64,000 nucleotides of DNA, from contig NC_060116.1 in NCBI RefSeq assembly GCF_021155765.1, forward strand, positions 13,454,001 through 13,518,000, read 5' to 3'. This document shows, piece by piece, positions 18,516 to 30,962 of this stretch. The stretch comes from Diprion similis. Lineage: Eukaryota > Arthropoda > Insecta > Hymenoptera > Diprionidae. The notes beneath the pieces are model-generated. The model ran no database searches, was not told the origin of the DNA, and saw nothing but the letters and a program-made list of their open reading frames with translations. Each line of letters starts with the position of its first letter. Position 1 is the stretch's first letter. A program made the position numbers and the translations under genes.

Positions 18516-21500
18516 TCAGATATCAACCTCAAACATATCTTGCTCTATTGGCTTTTTTACCCAGCTTCCAAGTTGTGCTCTCACAAAAGCATCCTTTAGT
18601 TGACGTTTGGCCAGCTGCATAGTAAAACAAACATGCTTGTACATAACTCCAAGGAAACAATTTCAACTGTTTACTTGGTGTATTACTATAGCGATAATCG
18701 ATAACTTTCCAGAAATAATAAGCATGCTTAGTTTGTTGAACGTTAAAAATCAGGGTAGTATTCCACTGAAATTTATATAATTACTAAAAAAGCCGAAGCA
18801 AAAACGCTCAAGTTGTGACAAATGAAAATCCACCAGCGCTTCTATGATGACCATTAAACTCATTCATTTTCGATCTCAGATATTTTTGTAACTAGGGAGA
18901 CGTAGTAAATTGAAATTTCAAAAATTAACTTACCGAATAATCTTCGACTGATGATTTAGCATCGAGATAGTGACGACAATTGTGAGAGTCCACATAATCA
19001 ATCATGTTTATTCTTCCAACCAGGTTGAAGAACTTTCTAAACAAGCCCTGCTTGGATATTCTTGACGGTTTTCCAACTTCGTCTTTTCCTGTGGTGCAAT
19101 TGATAACTTCCGCATCTGTCTGACCTGTAAAAATATTGTCATCTGTCTGTTATTCACCAACTTGGAATATCGACGATCTCTTCGATATTTGAATTTGATT
19201 GACGATTAACAATAATGCTACGATTATCACAGTAGCGCACCAATTGTCCAATTAACGCTGTAGTTTGGTGCTTTTCCCGGTTGTCTGACTTCCGAAGATG
19301 TGATTAAACTCATGAGTGGTTTGTTTAGCCGGTATGGAGGCGGCAGACCCTGAATTGTGTTTTCGATACGACCACAAACCGCGCGGTACATGTGGCTGGG
19401 ATTTAGCAGGCTGCCAAGAACGATGCTGTGTAAGTAAATTGGCTCGATGAAGTGACTCAGAAGAGCACCTTGTACTCCCAAAACGTTCCATCGAGCTATT
19501 TTGTCCGAGCACGACATCGTCAACAGCCTTTGACCCTAAAAATGAAATAGGACCACATTGACTATATACTTTCTATATTTGTAGTGATTATTACACTACT
19601 CATCGACCGCTTGCATCTATTCGCTGCAAAAATTTAACTCACCATAAGCACGCCGTCCCAAGTTTGGGTGCCTTCACTGCTTTTAACAGGAATAGTACCC
19701 TCTCCAGATTCAATTTTTGTTCTGAGCTGACCTCTTGCTCGTCTGTTAGGGTGTTTGTCAATGGCTTCGTTTTCTTCGTGAGGTGAAAATATCCTGGCAT
19801 CGCCACACGGCGCAGTATTTATATAGAGATGAAATTGTATTCCATCTTTCAGTTTGTAGCCTTTTTTTGTTGCCTCTAAAATCGATTCCTCGCCCCGATG
19901 TTCCAGGTGTAGTTCTAGCTGGTTATATAAATACTCACACAAGCATCTTCGTGCTACTACCTCAGCGTGGCAATCATTCAGAGCACCCCCACTGACACTC
20001 AAGTGCTCACCAGACACGCATTTGGTACCTTATAGTAAACCAAAACGATTTCAGTAAAAAAATTCACCTCAATTACATAACAAAATTCAAAATTTTCAAA
20101 GCAAAGTAATACCAACGAAAATCAAAAATCTGGTCGAACAGGGCATCCAGTTAATTCCCTATAAAGAATTTCAAAATGATTCAAGATTTTACGAACAAAA
20201 AATACAATTTATAGCTAGTACGTGATTTGTGATTACTGATTAGCATCCTAATATTCACAAGTTCCACTAGATTCTGCAATCTTGGGACACAATTCAAGCT
20301 AGCATTGAAGATACAGATAAGATTGACGAAAATAAACAAGAAATGAAAACAAAAATAGCAGTAAAAAATGACGTTTGTTATTACCAGTTGTAACACAAAT
20401 AAGTTCTGCGTCGGCTCCGCGAGTTTGCACAATCCCAGCCAGAACCTTGCGTCTCGCGTGCTGAGGTTTATTCTGCATCAATTCAGTGAACTTCTGGCTA
20501 ACCATTTTACCTATTTTATCAGCAAGCATTTGAGGCAGGGTCATTTGTTCTTGCCAGTGACCACCGCTAGAGAAATTGGAGATAACCCGGGCTGGCAGCG
20601 GACTCCTGAATGAAGAACTATGGACGTTCTTCAATTTAGCAAGCGCAGCTTTGCTAGCCGCCGCCTTGGCCAGTTTCTTACTAGGACCGGTGCCTTCAAA
20701 CGTTTCACCATCTATGGTAACGGCGATCGTGAATTTAGCGTAGCTTTCTCCACTGTCTGATATGCATTTATAAATAACACCGGGATAAAGTTCGTTGATT
20801 AAAGCGACTGGTCCTTTATCCAGAAATTTATTTGTGTTTTTGGGCTCCTGATTCAGAGTCTTAAACGTATTTACCAAGTGGTTATCCCTCTCGGTTACAT
20901 CGCTCGTAAAATCTGGCTCAATAGGAATCACTGGATGGCATACCAAGTTGATGGCTTGGTGAACTTCTGGGGCATTTCTAAACTGAACGATATTTCTCAG
21001 AGCCAATTCTGCCGCAGCATGTTTTGCCATTTTCTTTGTGCGCCCTTTTCCTTCGTAAATTTGATCATCTATCTGAACGGCTATAGTGAATATTGGAGCA
21101 TGCGTCGGCCCAGTTTGACGAATGACTTTGTAAACAGCTCCAGTTTTCAGTTCGTTTAGCGCGCAAACAGCGTTCTTTGGCTGGGGATTTTTATGCTTCT
21201 TTTTTGGAGGTGAACCACCTAAATAAATTGTGGTAAAACTTAGGAGCAGAATAATGGCCAAGGGTGCTATTTATTTAAAGCAAAAATGAGACGAGTCTTA
21301 AACGGCATGCTAATTTCTGACTTTTTCACCCTAAACAATGCAAATAGTGTACAGTAGGAATATCATTCAATTATCTCATGCTCTTAGAAGTTGCAGTGGA
21401 TTTGGCTACAGTGTCTCAGTAACGAAATAGCACCCTAAGGCTTGTGGGAGGGGACTTGAACGTAGGGTTTTACGAAACAGTTTAAAATTGATGACGATAT

Positions 21501-22536
21501 GAGAGGCTGACTGAGGTTTGCGAGGTGTAAAATCAATGTCGAAAGAACGGATTGTGACATATCTTAGAATTAGGGAGAGGGATCAGAGAAGTAGTACGAG
21601 ATTCAGCAGGGTGATAGAAAGAGCGAAGAGGTACTAACCTTTGTTATCGGAAGTCGCGGACCTCTTAAGGCTCGGATTACAGGGGTTAGGTTGGTCCATC
21701 TGAAAGGGTGAGAAGGAGGCAGTGTAAGCTCATCAATGAGAGAGGTCTAAAAATACCCCTAATTAGAAATCCCGGGGTTGACACTTACCTCCGTCGAGTG
21801 CTTGGCCTGCAGCCCCCCCAAACTACCCTCAGAATACCGTTGTTCTGAAAGATGAATTAGTTTGAAAGAGGAGAGTCGTGACGGCGTAAGGATTTTCTTC
21901 GGACTGAGTTTCTCTATCAGAACCCGAACGTTACCTCGAGGGTTTCTCGCGGCGTCGTTGAGGCTCGACACGCCGTTCGACATGCTTGATATTATTCTAT
22001 TATTAATATTCCGTGCGTAAACCGTGTAAGACAAGCCAGATTCGAAGCTACCCACACGCTATAAGCCCTCCGAGGACTGCATTACATTGATTTTGATTAC
22101 ACTGAAGGTGGTGGCGCGCGCAGCGCCGTTGCGGACGAATTCGGAACCTCGACTCGCAGCGCCATCTTGACTACGGCACCCGAACTATTTCGCACCTGGC
22201 AACTCTACGGGTGAGGGAATCGGAATTCCATTTTATCTTTTGTTATTGCGGTACGTGTATACGACAGTTAAATGCTGCTGCACCCCTTGTCAAACGAGTC
22301 ACGCCTAGCGTGTAGATGAATCCTGTTGCCTGACGACGCGTCGTTCAATGATGGGAGAAAAAGGTAAGAAATCGCTCCTCGACACGCTGCTTATTACCCT
22401 TATTACCCACCTCGATCTTCTCACCAAAGTGCGCCAAATTCAACATATTAGTACGACTAGCGAGTGGCTCGATAGCTAACCACGAGTTCGGCTCAGGGAC
22501 GTACACGTCCTCAAGCTCGCCCCCCCCTCCCGCCAT
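18516..22536 (-). CDS. Adar: ADAR: double-stranded RNA-specific adenosine deaminase (isoform from distal first exon)
   Basis: Exons in transcript order: 22411-22536, 21639-21699, 20385-21218, 19643-20028, 19241-19535, 18934-19124 and 18516-18614; 663 residues. The enzyme deaminates adenosine to inosine in dsRNA in the nucleus. A basic PPKKKHK stretch (residues 66-72) resembles a nuclear localisation signal. Two dsRBDs span about 78-143 and 196-258; both show the C-terminal KKxAKxxAA box. The deaminase domain carries the zinc and catalytic set: H361 and E363 in CHAEVV, C415 in PCGDARIF, C478 in [10 protein letters not shown]. It also has [20 protein letters not shown] and [12 protein letters not shown], and ends [15 protein letters not shown]. 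All zinc ligands are intact, so it should be active. The two-dsRBD layout is that of insect ADAR and vertebrate ADAR2. The first exon (42 residues) ends in phase 0 and joins the exon starting ATG at 21699, so a 621-residue form could also start there. Confidence 0.93.
21789..21983 (-). CDS. Adar: Alternative ADAR 5' coding exons
   Basis: A second first exon, 21935-21983 ([16 protein letters not shown] plus one base), ends at donor GAG/GTAACG. It joins in phase to 21789-21844, which follows a good acceptor (CTTTCAG) and encodes [19 protein letters not shown]. That exon ends in phase 0 at GGAG/GTAAGT and joins the shared exon at 21699, giving a 656-residue ADAR. The reading frame is open upstream to another ATG at 22055, so this N-terminus may be longer. 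Exon 21935-21983 could also splice directly to the dsRBD exon, because both phases match. The use of these exons is inferred from phase and splice signals only. Confidence 0.6.
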
Positions 22537-23525
22537 TTTTCAGATTGTAATACTACTTCACGTCGCAGTTGTAGAAATTTCGAATACATTTGAAAACTTT
22601 TTTTTTTTTAACCATTTTGAAACCTCGTTCAGCTTCTTACAATCTGCATAATTTTTTAAAAACTGGTGATGTTAAACGGCGGATAAGGTAACTTTTTTAA
22701 TATTTTCACCTTTGGTCAATTATTACACTTTTAGACCCTCTTTTCACGTTTTGTAAAGCAAGTCTGGCAATCTTCGAACTTCAAAGGTAGACTATATGGC
22801 AATGAAAATTAGTCTATAATTCTGGCACAACGCTGATGGTTTATGTTTTTTTAGAACACCACGTACATTTTGGAGGTGGTAGCGGAGTTGGCAAAGATAA
22901 CAACATCATGATTTATCCTCAAAGGCATGGTCATCTGGATGCACATCTTGGTTTCCTGCAGCTTCATCACAGGTATAACACATAATAGTTATCCAGTTTT
23001 TGCCAAATTGATCTTTTAATTAAATAACTGAAATTGTTATGCCGTTACAGGTATCACGTAGAGTTTTCCGTGCCTTGGAATCTCTGTATACAAGAGGAAG
23101 GAAAAACCCTGGCATCTGCAGTAATCGTCGATATTCCAAATCCAAATTGCCGCGTCATTGACTTTGCACATGACAAAGATGGTCTGAGGTAAAAATATAG
23201 TTGTGGTTGTAAGGTTGATTTACAACAAAGATACAGAGTTCAGAGTAGGATCTGATATGCTATCGCCTGATATAACTTTGTAATATAAATAAACTTCGGC
23301 AGGCTGAAAGTGGAGCTGCTGGCCTACAAAGAGAAACTGTTGAAGGAAGAAATTCAAGTGATGTGCTGCAAGTCCGGAAACCCTTTGAAGATTCTTCTGA
23401 ATGCTAGAGTTTTAGGCAAAGGAAAAGGTACTCCTTTGTTGCGAAACGGGATTCGGAGTATTGCAATTGAGGGGGATGACGATGACGAGGTATCGGACTG
23501 GACGGGCTTTAATTCGCAGGACTGA
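22348..23525 (+). CDS. C20orf27 homologue (UPF0687 family)
   Basis: Exons 22348-22363, 22855-22972, 23051-23188 and 23303-23525; 164 residues, close to the 174 of the human protein. The function of this cytosolic conserved family is not established as far as I know. Visible landmarks are HVHFGG, LGFLQLHHRYHVEFSVPW, the family block LLAYKEKLLKEEIQV, LNARVLGKGKGTPLLRNGI and the acidic end DDDDEVSDWTGF. The first coding exon is only 16 bases (MMGEK plus one base) and was chosen because its donor and phase fit exon 2; the start is the weakest part. AATAAA at 23799-23804 is a likely poly(A) signal. The first intron contains the distal ADAR first exon on the other strand, so the two genes have interleaved 5' ends. 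Confidence 0.82.
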
Positions 23526-23798
23526 AATTTTGACCGGGGGTTTCCTTAATGGTTTCGGATTAAAGACAAGGACTGGACGGTCGCTGAACTCGCGTGAATC
23601 GCGCCGAGAAATAAGAGCAAAGATTAGATCAGGCAGAGTAAGTTGTTAAAAATTGTGGAACCTTGATACAAGGAAAAATTTCATAATATATAACCGAGAA
23701 TTTTTCGATACTTTTCTCTCTCCAACGAGCTATCAAATCGAAATATTAAGGTTCGATATAGAGAGCCGTGTATGAATTTTATAGTATTGATTCGGCCT

Positions 23799-23804
23799 AA
23801 TAAA
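23799..23804 (+). terminator. Poly(A) signal of the C20orf27 homologue
   Basis: AATAAA lies 274 bases after the stop codon in AT-rich sequence. The rest of 23526-24484, between this gene and the convergent VPS62-domain gene, shows no coding sequence. It presumably holds the two 3'UTRs. Confidence 0.5.
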
Positions 23805-24484
23805 TATTGCTGAGTATTTTATTGTATAAAGCTTTACGGAAAGTAAAGAATTTGTACCATCTGCGCCTTAACTTGTTATCGCGAATGACACAGTAATGAA
23901 TACTATCAGTATAAATAGTTTTTAAATGATGCTAAACCGCGCTGTTTTCCCTGATTATTAATTGCATATCACGCAGAGCTATAATATGCGAATTACACTT
24001 ACGTGTACAACAATTTCTACACATTGAAATTTATTTTACTATAACTATTTCCTAAATTATCGTTAATATATATCTATATTCTACTTACATAAAATATAAA
24101 TAATATATCATATACAAAGTTTTATTATTAATCGTAAATTTGGTGCTTTGCCTATTGTTAGATATCCATTAGTAATAAATTATTGAAAAGCAATTACGAA
24201 TTTCAATTATCATGTTACACATGCACTATGCGTATACACCTGTGGTTCAATAAAATACATACATATCGACAAATTATGTACTCAATGTCAATCAAATCCT
24301 ATTTGTCAATTAAAAAAAAAAATATTATATTCCTCAACCCATCCACTCATCACATCGTTGCTTAAATTTGCTGTCATTTATCCGCAAAGATCCTTCAAGA
24401 TAATCTTTCAATTTGTCTGAAATATTTTTTACTATCACGCAAGTATAATCAAAGATAGTCTGAGGCCTAAGAACGGATTAGTTC

Positions 24485-27400
24485 TCAGCAATGAAAGTTG
24501 AATTTTTTCAATGGAATCCCTGTTGGACCGTCAACAAATTGGCAAAAATTAATACCTAGCTTAGCTAAGGGATGGCAGTTTGTTTTTGGATTTCCCCATC
24601 GCCCTCTGTAATTCATCCAGGAAGGAAGTGCGTCCCGCTTTTCCCTAGGTAGCATCTCCACCTTTCTCCACGTCGGCCAGGGCGATCCGAACCCGCTTTC
24701 GTCGTACAATCGGGGCAATCGCACGAATTTATGCTTCCCCGGAGCAGTCCAGAGCCCGTGGGACCCTTTCGCACTGAAGAGAACCGGATGCGAACCTCCG
24801 GCTGTGTAAACGTAATCGGGAAATATCGGCTTCTGGAATATCCCCTTCCTGGTCTCTTGTCCTTCGTATATGAAGTCCTTGCCCGTCGCGTCGTAGCGAT
24901 AAAATGCGCCAGCGTCGTGGGCCGACACGTACATCGCCAGAGGATGATCGTCGCCCTGAATCCGAAGAAAATTAAATATTAATCCGACGCTATGTGGCTT
25001 GGGAAAGGAGTAAGAAGAAGAAAACTGCGCTCCGGACCTTGAAAAACAGGCTCATGTGCTCCCAGTCACCGACGTGGCTACCGTACTCCTTGAATTGACC
25101 GAAGCATTTTCCGCCGACGAGAGGAATCGGCCAGGAGCCCAGGTACCCGAGGTCCAATACGCAGATGGTTTTCCCCTCGCTGAACGGGTAAAACATCCAG
25201 TAAGTTACGTGGAAGTGAGGTAGCCGAGTCCTCTTCTCTTCGTATATCAGGCTCTCTTCGACTTCCCGATCAACGCCGTTTTCTTCGCCGCGTCTGGTCT
25301 TCGCGATGCTTTCCTTAGTCTCAATATCAGACTCTCGAAATGCCTCCTTCTTCGTCTCCGGATGATCCCCGCTAGTGTTGTAAATAAGAGCGCAGTTCTC
25401 GACCAGAGCGTAAACCGGCACCGAGTCCATCCACGGCTTTTTTCCGTACAAAAACGAGGTCTTATTTCGTAGCAGCTTTTCTGTATCGCGGTTATTCGAA
25501 TCCAAGGAAAAAGAAAGACATTGCGGTCGAGTTAACTTTTTTTTTTTTTTTTTTTTTTTTTTCTTAGCTACGGTTATTCGTACAATGGTGAAAAAGTTTC
25601 GTGAAATCCAGCGATCGAATACCGATCAGCGAATGATAGTGTGCAATAAATAATAATAACAATAATAGTAAAACGGCTTGGCGGCAGAAAAAGTATACGT
25701 ACAATTAATACTGCAATATTCAATGAACCGTAAAAATTTTAACACATCTTCGGTATACAGATTTTATATTTTAACACTGCGTTAATACGGAGTGAAAAAT
25801 ATTACGGAAATAGATTTTTGTAATCCACTTGATTTGAAGTTAAGTAGAGTGCAGAGTCTTTTGCCGCCAGATTGTGCCCAATTAGGTAATTCGATGTAAC
25901 GATAGGTTGAAGAATGCCGATAGAAGACGAGTCTTATTGTCTAGAAAATGACTGGTTTCGAATCTTTGCATAGCTATTATTATTGCATAAAAATGGATTA
26001 CCCACGTCAAGTCGGGTGTTCAGGTAATCACCGTCGTTTACAGCCTCGACGTTATCCAGGAATTCCGGTACTCCGAGTGGCAGGAATTCCTCTCCAGGCG
26101 CGAGCCAAACGAGCGGAGCCCAGGAGCGAATCAGGCGTCTTACTGAAATCGAAAGACGACCACGTTGTCATTCCCCCATTTTTTTCGTCGATACCTAGAC
26201 GTGTGCGCACGTAGAAAGAGCGATAGTAGGTCAACGAGTGCGCAAAAAAATTTCAAAAAAGTTGGGCATATCTCGCAGTCGTTCAAAATTGCCTACAAAG
26301 GTGAAGTTCGCAATTTCTCGCCTCGACTATGTACGCACGGTGTGTACCAGAACTTATTGTTAGCGATGGCCACTGAGATAAAAATAATCGAACATAGTTT
26401 GATTAAACGGTTGAAAATTCATCGATTAATCGATCATTTTGTATTTTTTTCGAACGTTGGATTTGAAATCAAAACTTAAGAACGCCTACGTAAGAGGTGA
26501 TAAAGTTTTTTGATAATTTATAGTTGCATTAAAAATATTCTTAAATTTCATGTGAAAATATTCATTCATCTTTCACTAATTATATAAAATATGAAATTGA
26601 TATTGCATTGCGTCGTTCATGTGAGTAAAAAACAAAAACCGAATGTGAAGAAAAATGATCGACTCGGTCGATTAATCTAGTTTGAAAACCAATCCATTAT
26701 ACTTGATTCATCGGGGAATGTTGATCGAATTAATTGAAAATCGATTATTTTTTATCATTCTTACAGTAAAACTGCACATTGTGACATTGAATACACGTCC
26801 ACAATGAGGATGGGGTAGACACGTGATACGATCGTAGGACTTGTGCAAGGTCCGTGTGGCCAGTCCAGGAAGTAGAACGCGTACCTGCTGCAGGCCTGTT
26901 TGCGAGTAACTTGACCCCCAAGTCTATATAATAATCCTCACTTGAACGAACTACTTTCGGTGTGTAACCTTGTTAGAAAAAATAAAATTGCTGCAGCTGC
27001 GTCGATCGAGAACTTGGAACTGCACAGATCAATGATCTTCACGGTATATATACTTAAATCAATGCCTCGGAATGCGAGTACAACCTGCATCATATGCCAT
27101 AAATTTCCTGCCAAAAACTTTATTGTCATTGCATAGAACTAATGTTCATGTATGCTTATATAAATCTGGCTAGATCCTCGCTATCTTTGATTGCAGGTCA
27201 AACTGCAGTACGCGCGGTTCGTTTCCAAGTTATAACTGCACTTCTATACGCGTCTCGTTTCCCAGTTCTCGATATTCTAGATCGTAGCTGCAAGATCGGC
27301 TAGGTAGATGCACGATCCCTGATCGAAGCGATCTATTGATCTTATACTGGTTCACGGTACACGTTATAGCATGGCGTGATTTTTGATCGACAAAGTCGAC

Positions 27401-28818
27401 TGATTCGTGTGTCATGAATATCATGCTCATTTGAAATATTATTTAAAATTCTATTCAGCTTCGGAGTACGTTTATAACGTAGACGTAATGTACCAGTTAC
27501 TATGAAAGTACATAGATACTGTGACGGATGGATTGGTTCTGCAACAGCATCACGCGACTCCAAAAGGCAACAAATCATCCTCAACTCTCGTGTAATGAAT
27601 ACTTGACTACTTTCCCGCCACCGCGTGGCGATTTGAATTTATCACAATACACCGCGCTTGTAATTGGTAAATATTTAAATATGCGAAACGGCAAGAATTC
27701 GAAAAGAATTTTTGAAACCCGACTTGTATGTCGCGTCGTTTTTCGGCTCGGGTATAATTGTGTTATACCTTCACCGCGTGATGGGTATAATTGTACCTTT
27801 CACCAAACCGTGTGCAGGACGAAAGAAACGCGAACTGACAATAAGGACTGCACCAGTGAGCACGGTTTTTAATAGTAGTAAACGATCTCTTCATTAGCGG
27901 AGCAGCGTTAAATTCTGGAGTATAAGTCAGTGTACTGCAGACAAACAAACGACTCAATAAAAATGCTTGACCGTTATACCTGGTCAGGTGTTCTCAACCG
28001 ATTTATGGTTATAATGATCACAAGTATGTGACGTAGAGCTGCAATAGTACAGTGAATAAATATTTAGTATCATTTATCCGGAATGGATTATCACTCGGTT
28101 ACACAGTTAATACTAATAATCATATAAGTGAGAGAAGGAATTGAAAAGGTAAATATTTATAAGTCAAGAATAGAATTCGTTCTTCATATAGTGAAAGTCT
28201 TGCACGTTAGGATCACGATCATGATCATTACATCAAAATGTATGCAATTCTATGCAACGGACTTAATCGTATTCTGGAACTACGAAAGTTATGAACGTTT
28301 CTCTTGGTCGTTTCAACTCATCTTTTTTCCCTCTCTTTTGTGGTTTGGATTGTTGCGTAACGAAATTTGATTACACGTTTATCGGTTTAATTAATTATGG
28401 TATTATAAAGCTGGCGAATCGATTTGTGCCACGAATTATTCTACACAATTTTTATAGACGCATATTAATACTGAGCACACAATATTAAGTTAATTCGACA
28501 CCGTTACCTCAATTCCACGCGTTATGAAATGATTTGTTTCGTTTTTGCCGCAAAACAAGTCAAGATAAATTGTAGTGATAATATCTAAAAGAAACGATAT
28601 AAAGTAAACCGATAATTCTATTGTCTACTCTACAACTTTATCCCTACATACACACAATGATATTCCGAATTAGACTAATTTTCGAATCAGTCTCTTAAAA
28701 TAGAAATAAAAAAATTACTCTTACCTCGTTTTTCGACGGACGTTTTCGATCGTAGGGCATAAGTCGATTCTTGAAATGTAGAGATCAGTAAAACCGCGGT
28801 AATAACACATCGTAACAT
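24485..28818 (-). CDS. Secreted VPS62-domain protein
   Basis: Exons in transcript order: 28725-28818, 26002-26142, 25038-25480 and 24485-24955; 382 residues. Exon 1 encodes a hydrophobic signal peptide (MLRCVITAVLLIS onward). The rest is one VPS62-type domain. Its landmarks are WAPLVWLAPGEEFLPLGVPEFL (about 39-60), TSFLYGKKPW and VPVYALVENC. Further along are HVTYWMFYPFSEGK, VGDWEHMSLFF, MYVSAHDAGAFY and GSHPVLFSAKGSHGLWTAPG. The end holds WMNYRGRWGNPKTNC and a closing Cys-rich part. VPS62 and TDA6 are known from yeast, where they are linked to vacuolar sorting; the biochemical role of the domain is unclear. A secreted or endolysosomal role is inference. The start was chosen because the ATG opens a signal peptide 94 bases before a strong donor (GAG/GTAAGA). 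A charged insert (about residues 108-140) sits inside the domain. Confidence 0.85.
26143..28724 (-). other. Intron 1 of the VPS62-domain gene
   Basis: The intron is 2.6 kb of AT-rich sequence between the signal-peptide exon and the domain. Short open frames on both strands have no motif that I recognise. No mobile-element ends were found. Confidence 0.6.
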
Positions 28819-28904
28819 GATATCTTACATCAGATTCGATCATTTTGCAGAGAGGATAAGATCACTGACGATCCTTCGTGCTGAAGTAGAAATTAACGCT
28901 GCAC

Positions 28905-28949
28905 TGATCTACAGACCATGACCTCCATTGACGCTCTTCGGTTATAAAT
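28905..28949 (-). promoter_or_regulatory. Candidate core promoter of the VPS62-domain gene
   Basis: Read on the minus strand, TTTATAA lies at 28948-28942. A TCATGG initiator-like site has its A at 28919, 29 bases downstream of the box, and a TCAGT lies at 28907-28903. The signal-peptide ATG follows at 28818, giving a 5'UTR of about 100 bases. The spacing fits a TATA promoter, but the initiator choice is uncertain. Confidence 0.4.
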
Positions 28950-30962
28950 CTCTGCATCTTCTTTGAGCAATTGCGTATTAAATAAGTTATTTATTTTTAC
29001 TGTTTACCTCACGGATGCACAAATTTAACGGAGTAAATTATCTTCACCGAGATTATAAAATTCGCTGTATTGCAAATTGGCGTTATAAAATTTTTAGAAA
29101 TTATATTAATCCACTTAGAGTCTCTATCACACTTTTGACTGCACTTTAATGACAAAATGAGCGGGAAAATTGCCCGTTTAACAATAAGTGATCGTGTCAG
29201 CCGCGCAGCGTTTTGAATCGTCTTGCTGCAAAGAGATCGTTGCGCTAACTGAGCGCATTGAAACAGTGTTCACTGCCAGGGACGAGGCATCGGTCTCCGT
29301 TCTGTCTAGCGGCGTTGACTTTCCTGGTTATTTTATACTTCCTGTACAAAATGAATGAAAGAAGAAAAATTTAGGTGGGATGTGTGCGGGTGATGAATTA
29401 TTCCACGGGATACGAAAACCGCATCAGGATAGGATAATCCGGCGTAAAATTTTTTAAGCGCAGAGATCACTTTTGCGAACGTTTGCATATTTACGAGACA
29501 CGTTAGATCGATGATTAGCGCAATTTCGTATTCGATTAGAAAGTGCATCCTCGTATTGCTTGTTTCGTAACGATAATTTCATGATGATTCATATTCATCA
29601 TCTCGATTCGTATAATTCTACAAACGAAAATAGAAGATCGAATTGAAGTTTCTTTTTCATTCAAAACTTTTACTTCGCCACTTTCAAATTCCTCAGAATG
29701 TCGCATTACGCGTCACATTTTTTTTTTTTTTTGTTTTTGCGTGAAGGGAGCCATATCAAAGTAAGTGAAAAACAATCAGGTATAATAGAAGTAGAATAGA
29801 AATCTAATTGCTCCCTACGCAAGTGCGGAGGGGAAAGCTTAGGCCTTTTTCGACACTAACAATAAGTCCGAGTACATACATGTTACGTTTTCGTTTTAAA
29901 AAGTCCGCTGGAAACGAAAGCGGACTGTGTTACGTAAAATAATATATCAGCGCGATCCATTGTTGGCGCGTTGAGAAAATAGCGCGAGCTCAAAATCGGA
30001 TTATGAATCGTATAAAAACGTCGACGGAAAAAGTTTTATTTATTTGCAACAAGAAATACGTTCACGTGTACTTTGAAAGACTTTATTCGTTGATTATTTT
30101 TAAAACGATGATTACAATTAACCATATTAGACGTAGTTAAATATTAATAAGGGCACTTATTCTAACACAACAATTTTTTTTCATCTATCGCTGCGCGACT
30201 TCGTCGAGTGTTTAATTGAAAGAAAGAAGAGAGAAAAAAAAACAAATAACAACAAAAAAAACCTCAACGGAAACCAAAATACCAAACAAAATCCCCGTGA
30301 TAAAATTTTATTGAAAGCTCTGCGGTATCACCGATTTCCAGAAACTTGTTTTTATGACTGAAACACAATATAGGAAAAGAAGCAACTCGTATAAACAACT
30401 AGCCTTGGCAAATAAAAGAGCATTTGATCCAAGGATTCAGTCTCAAAAGAGAGGAAAAAAAAAAAACGAGTAAACGGAAATGGTACTAAAAATAATTATT
30501 CAGTATTACAAACAACAATATCACTAGTTGGCAGAATATTGTTTGATTAATTCATTTTGTTTTTTTGCTTTTCTGAAATATTTCTAATCAACAATAACTA
30601 AGCGAAATTTCGACTGAAAAGAATTCAGAACAAAATATAAAAATATTCAGTAGAATATTGAAGGTATTTGTATAATATTTTACAGTATATAATTGCTTAT
30701 AGCACAGCTGACTACACATATCAGCTATCTACAATTCATCGGCATAAGAGCTACTTTGATTAAACAAAGTGTATAAAAATTTTTTTTTCGATTCCTCAAT
30801 TTTATGTATAATTTAATAATTATTGCCACGGACAGGCACCGGTACTAAAATCATTCAGTCAATCAATAATTTATATTGAATGGCGCTGACTTGATGAAAT
30901 TCAGTAATCACATTTCATCTCATTTTGCAACAAACACCTCTCCAATTTCCGAGTTCAGAGGC
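28950..30962. other. Intergenic spacer
   Basis: These 2 kb of AT-rich DNA lie between the VPS62-domain gene and the first RING gene, both on the minus strand. A poly(T) run lies near 29719-29734 and A-rich low complexity near 30232-30262. The part next to 30962 is probably the 3'UTR of the RING gene. No coding sequence is recognised. Confidence 0.55.
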
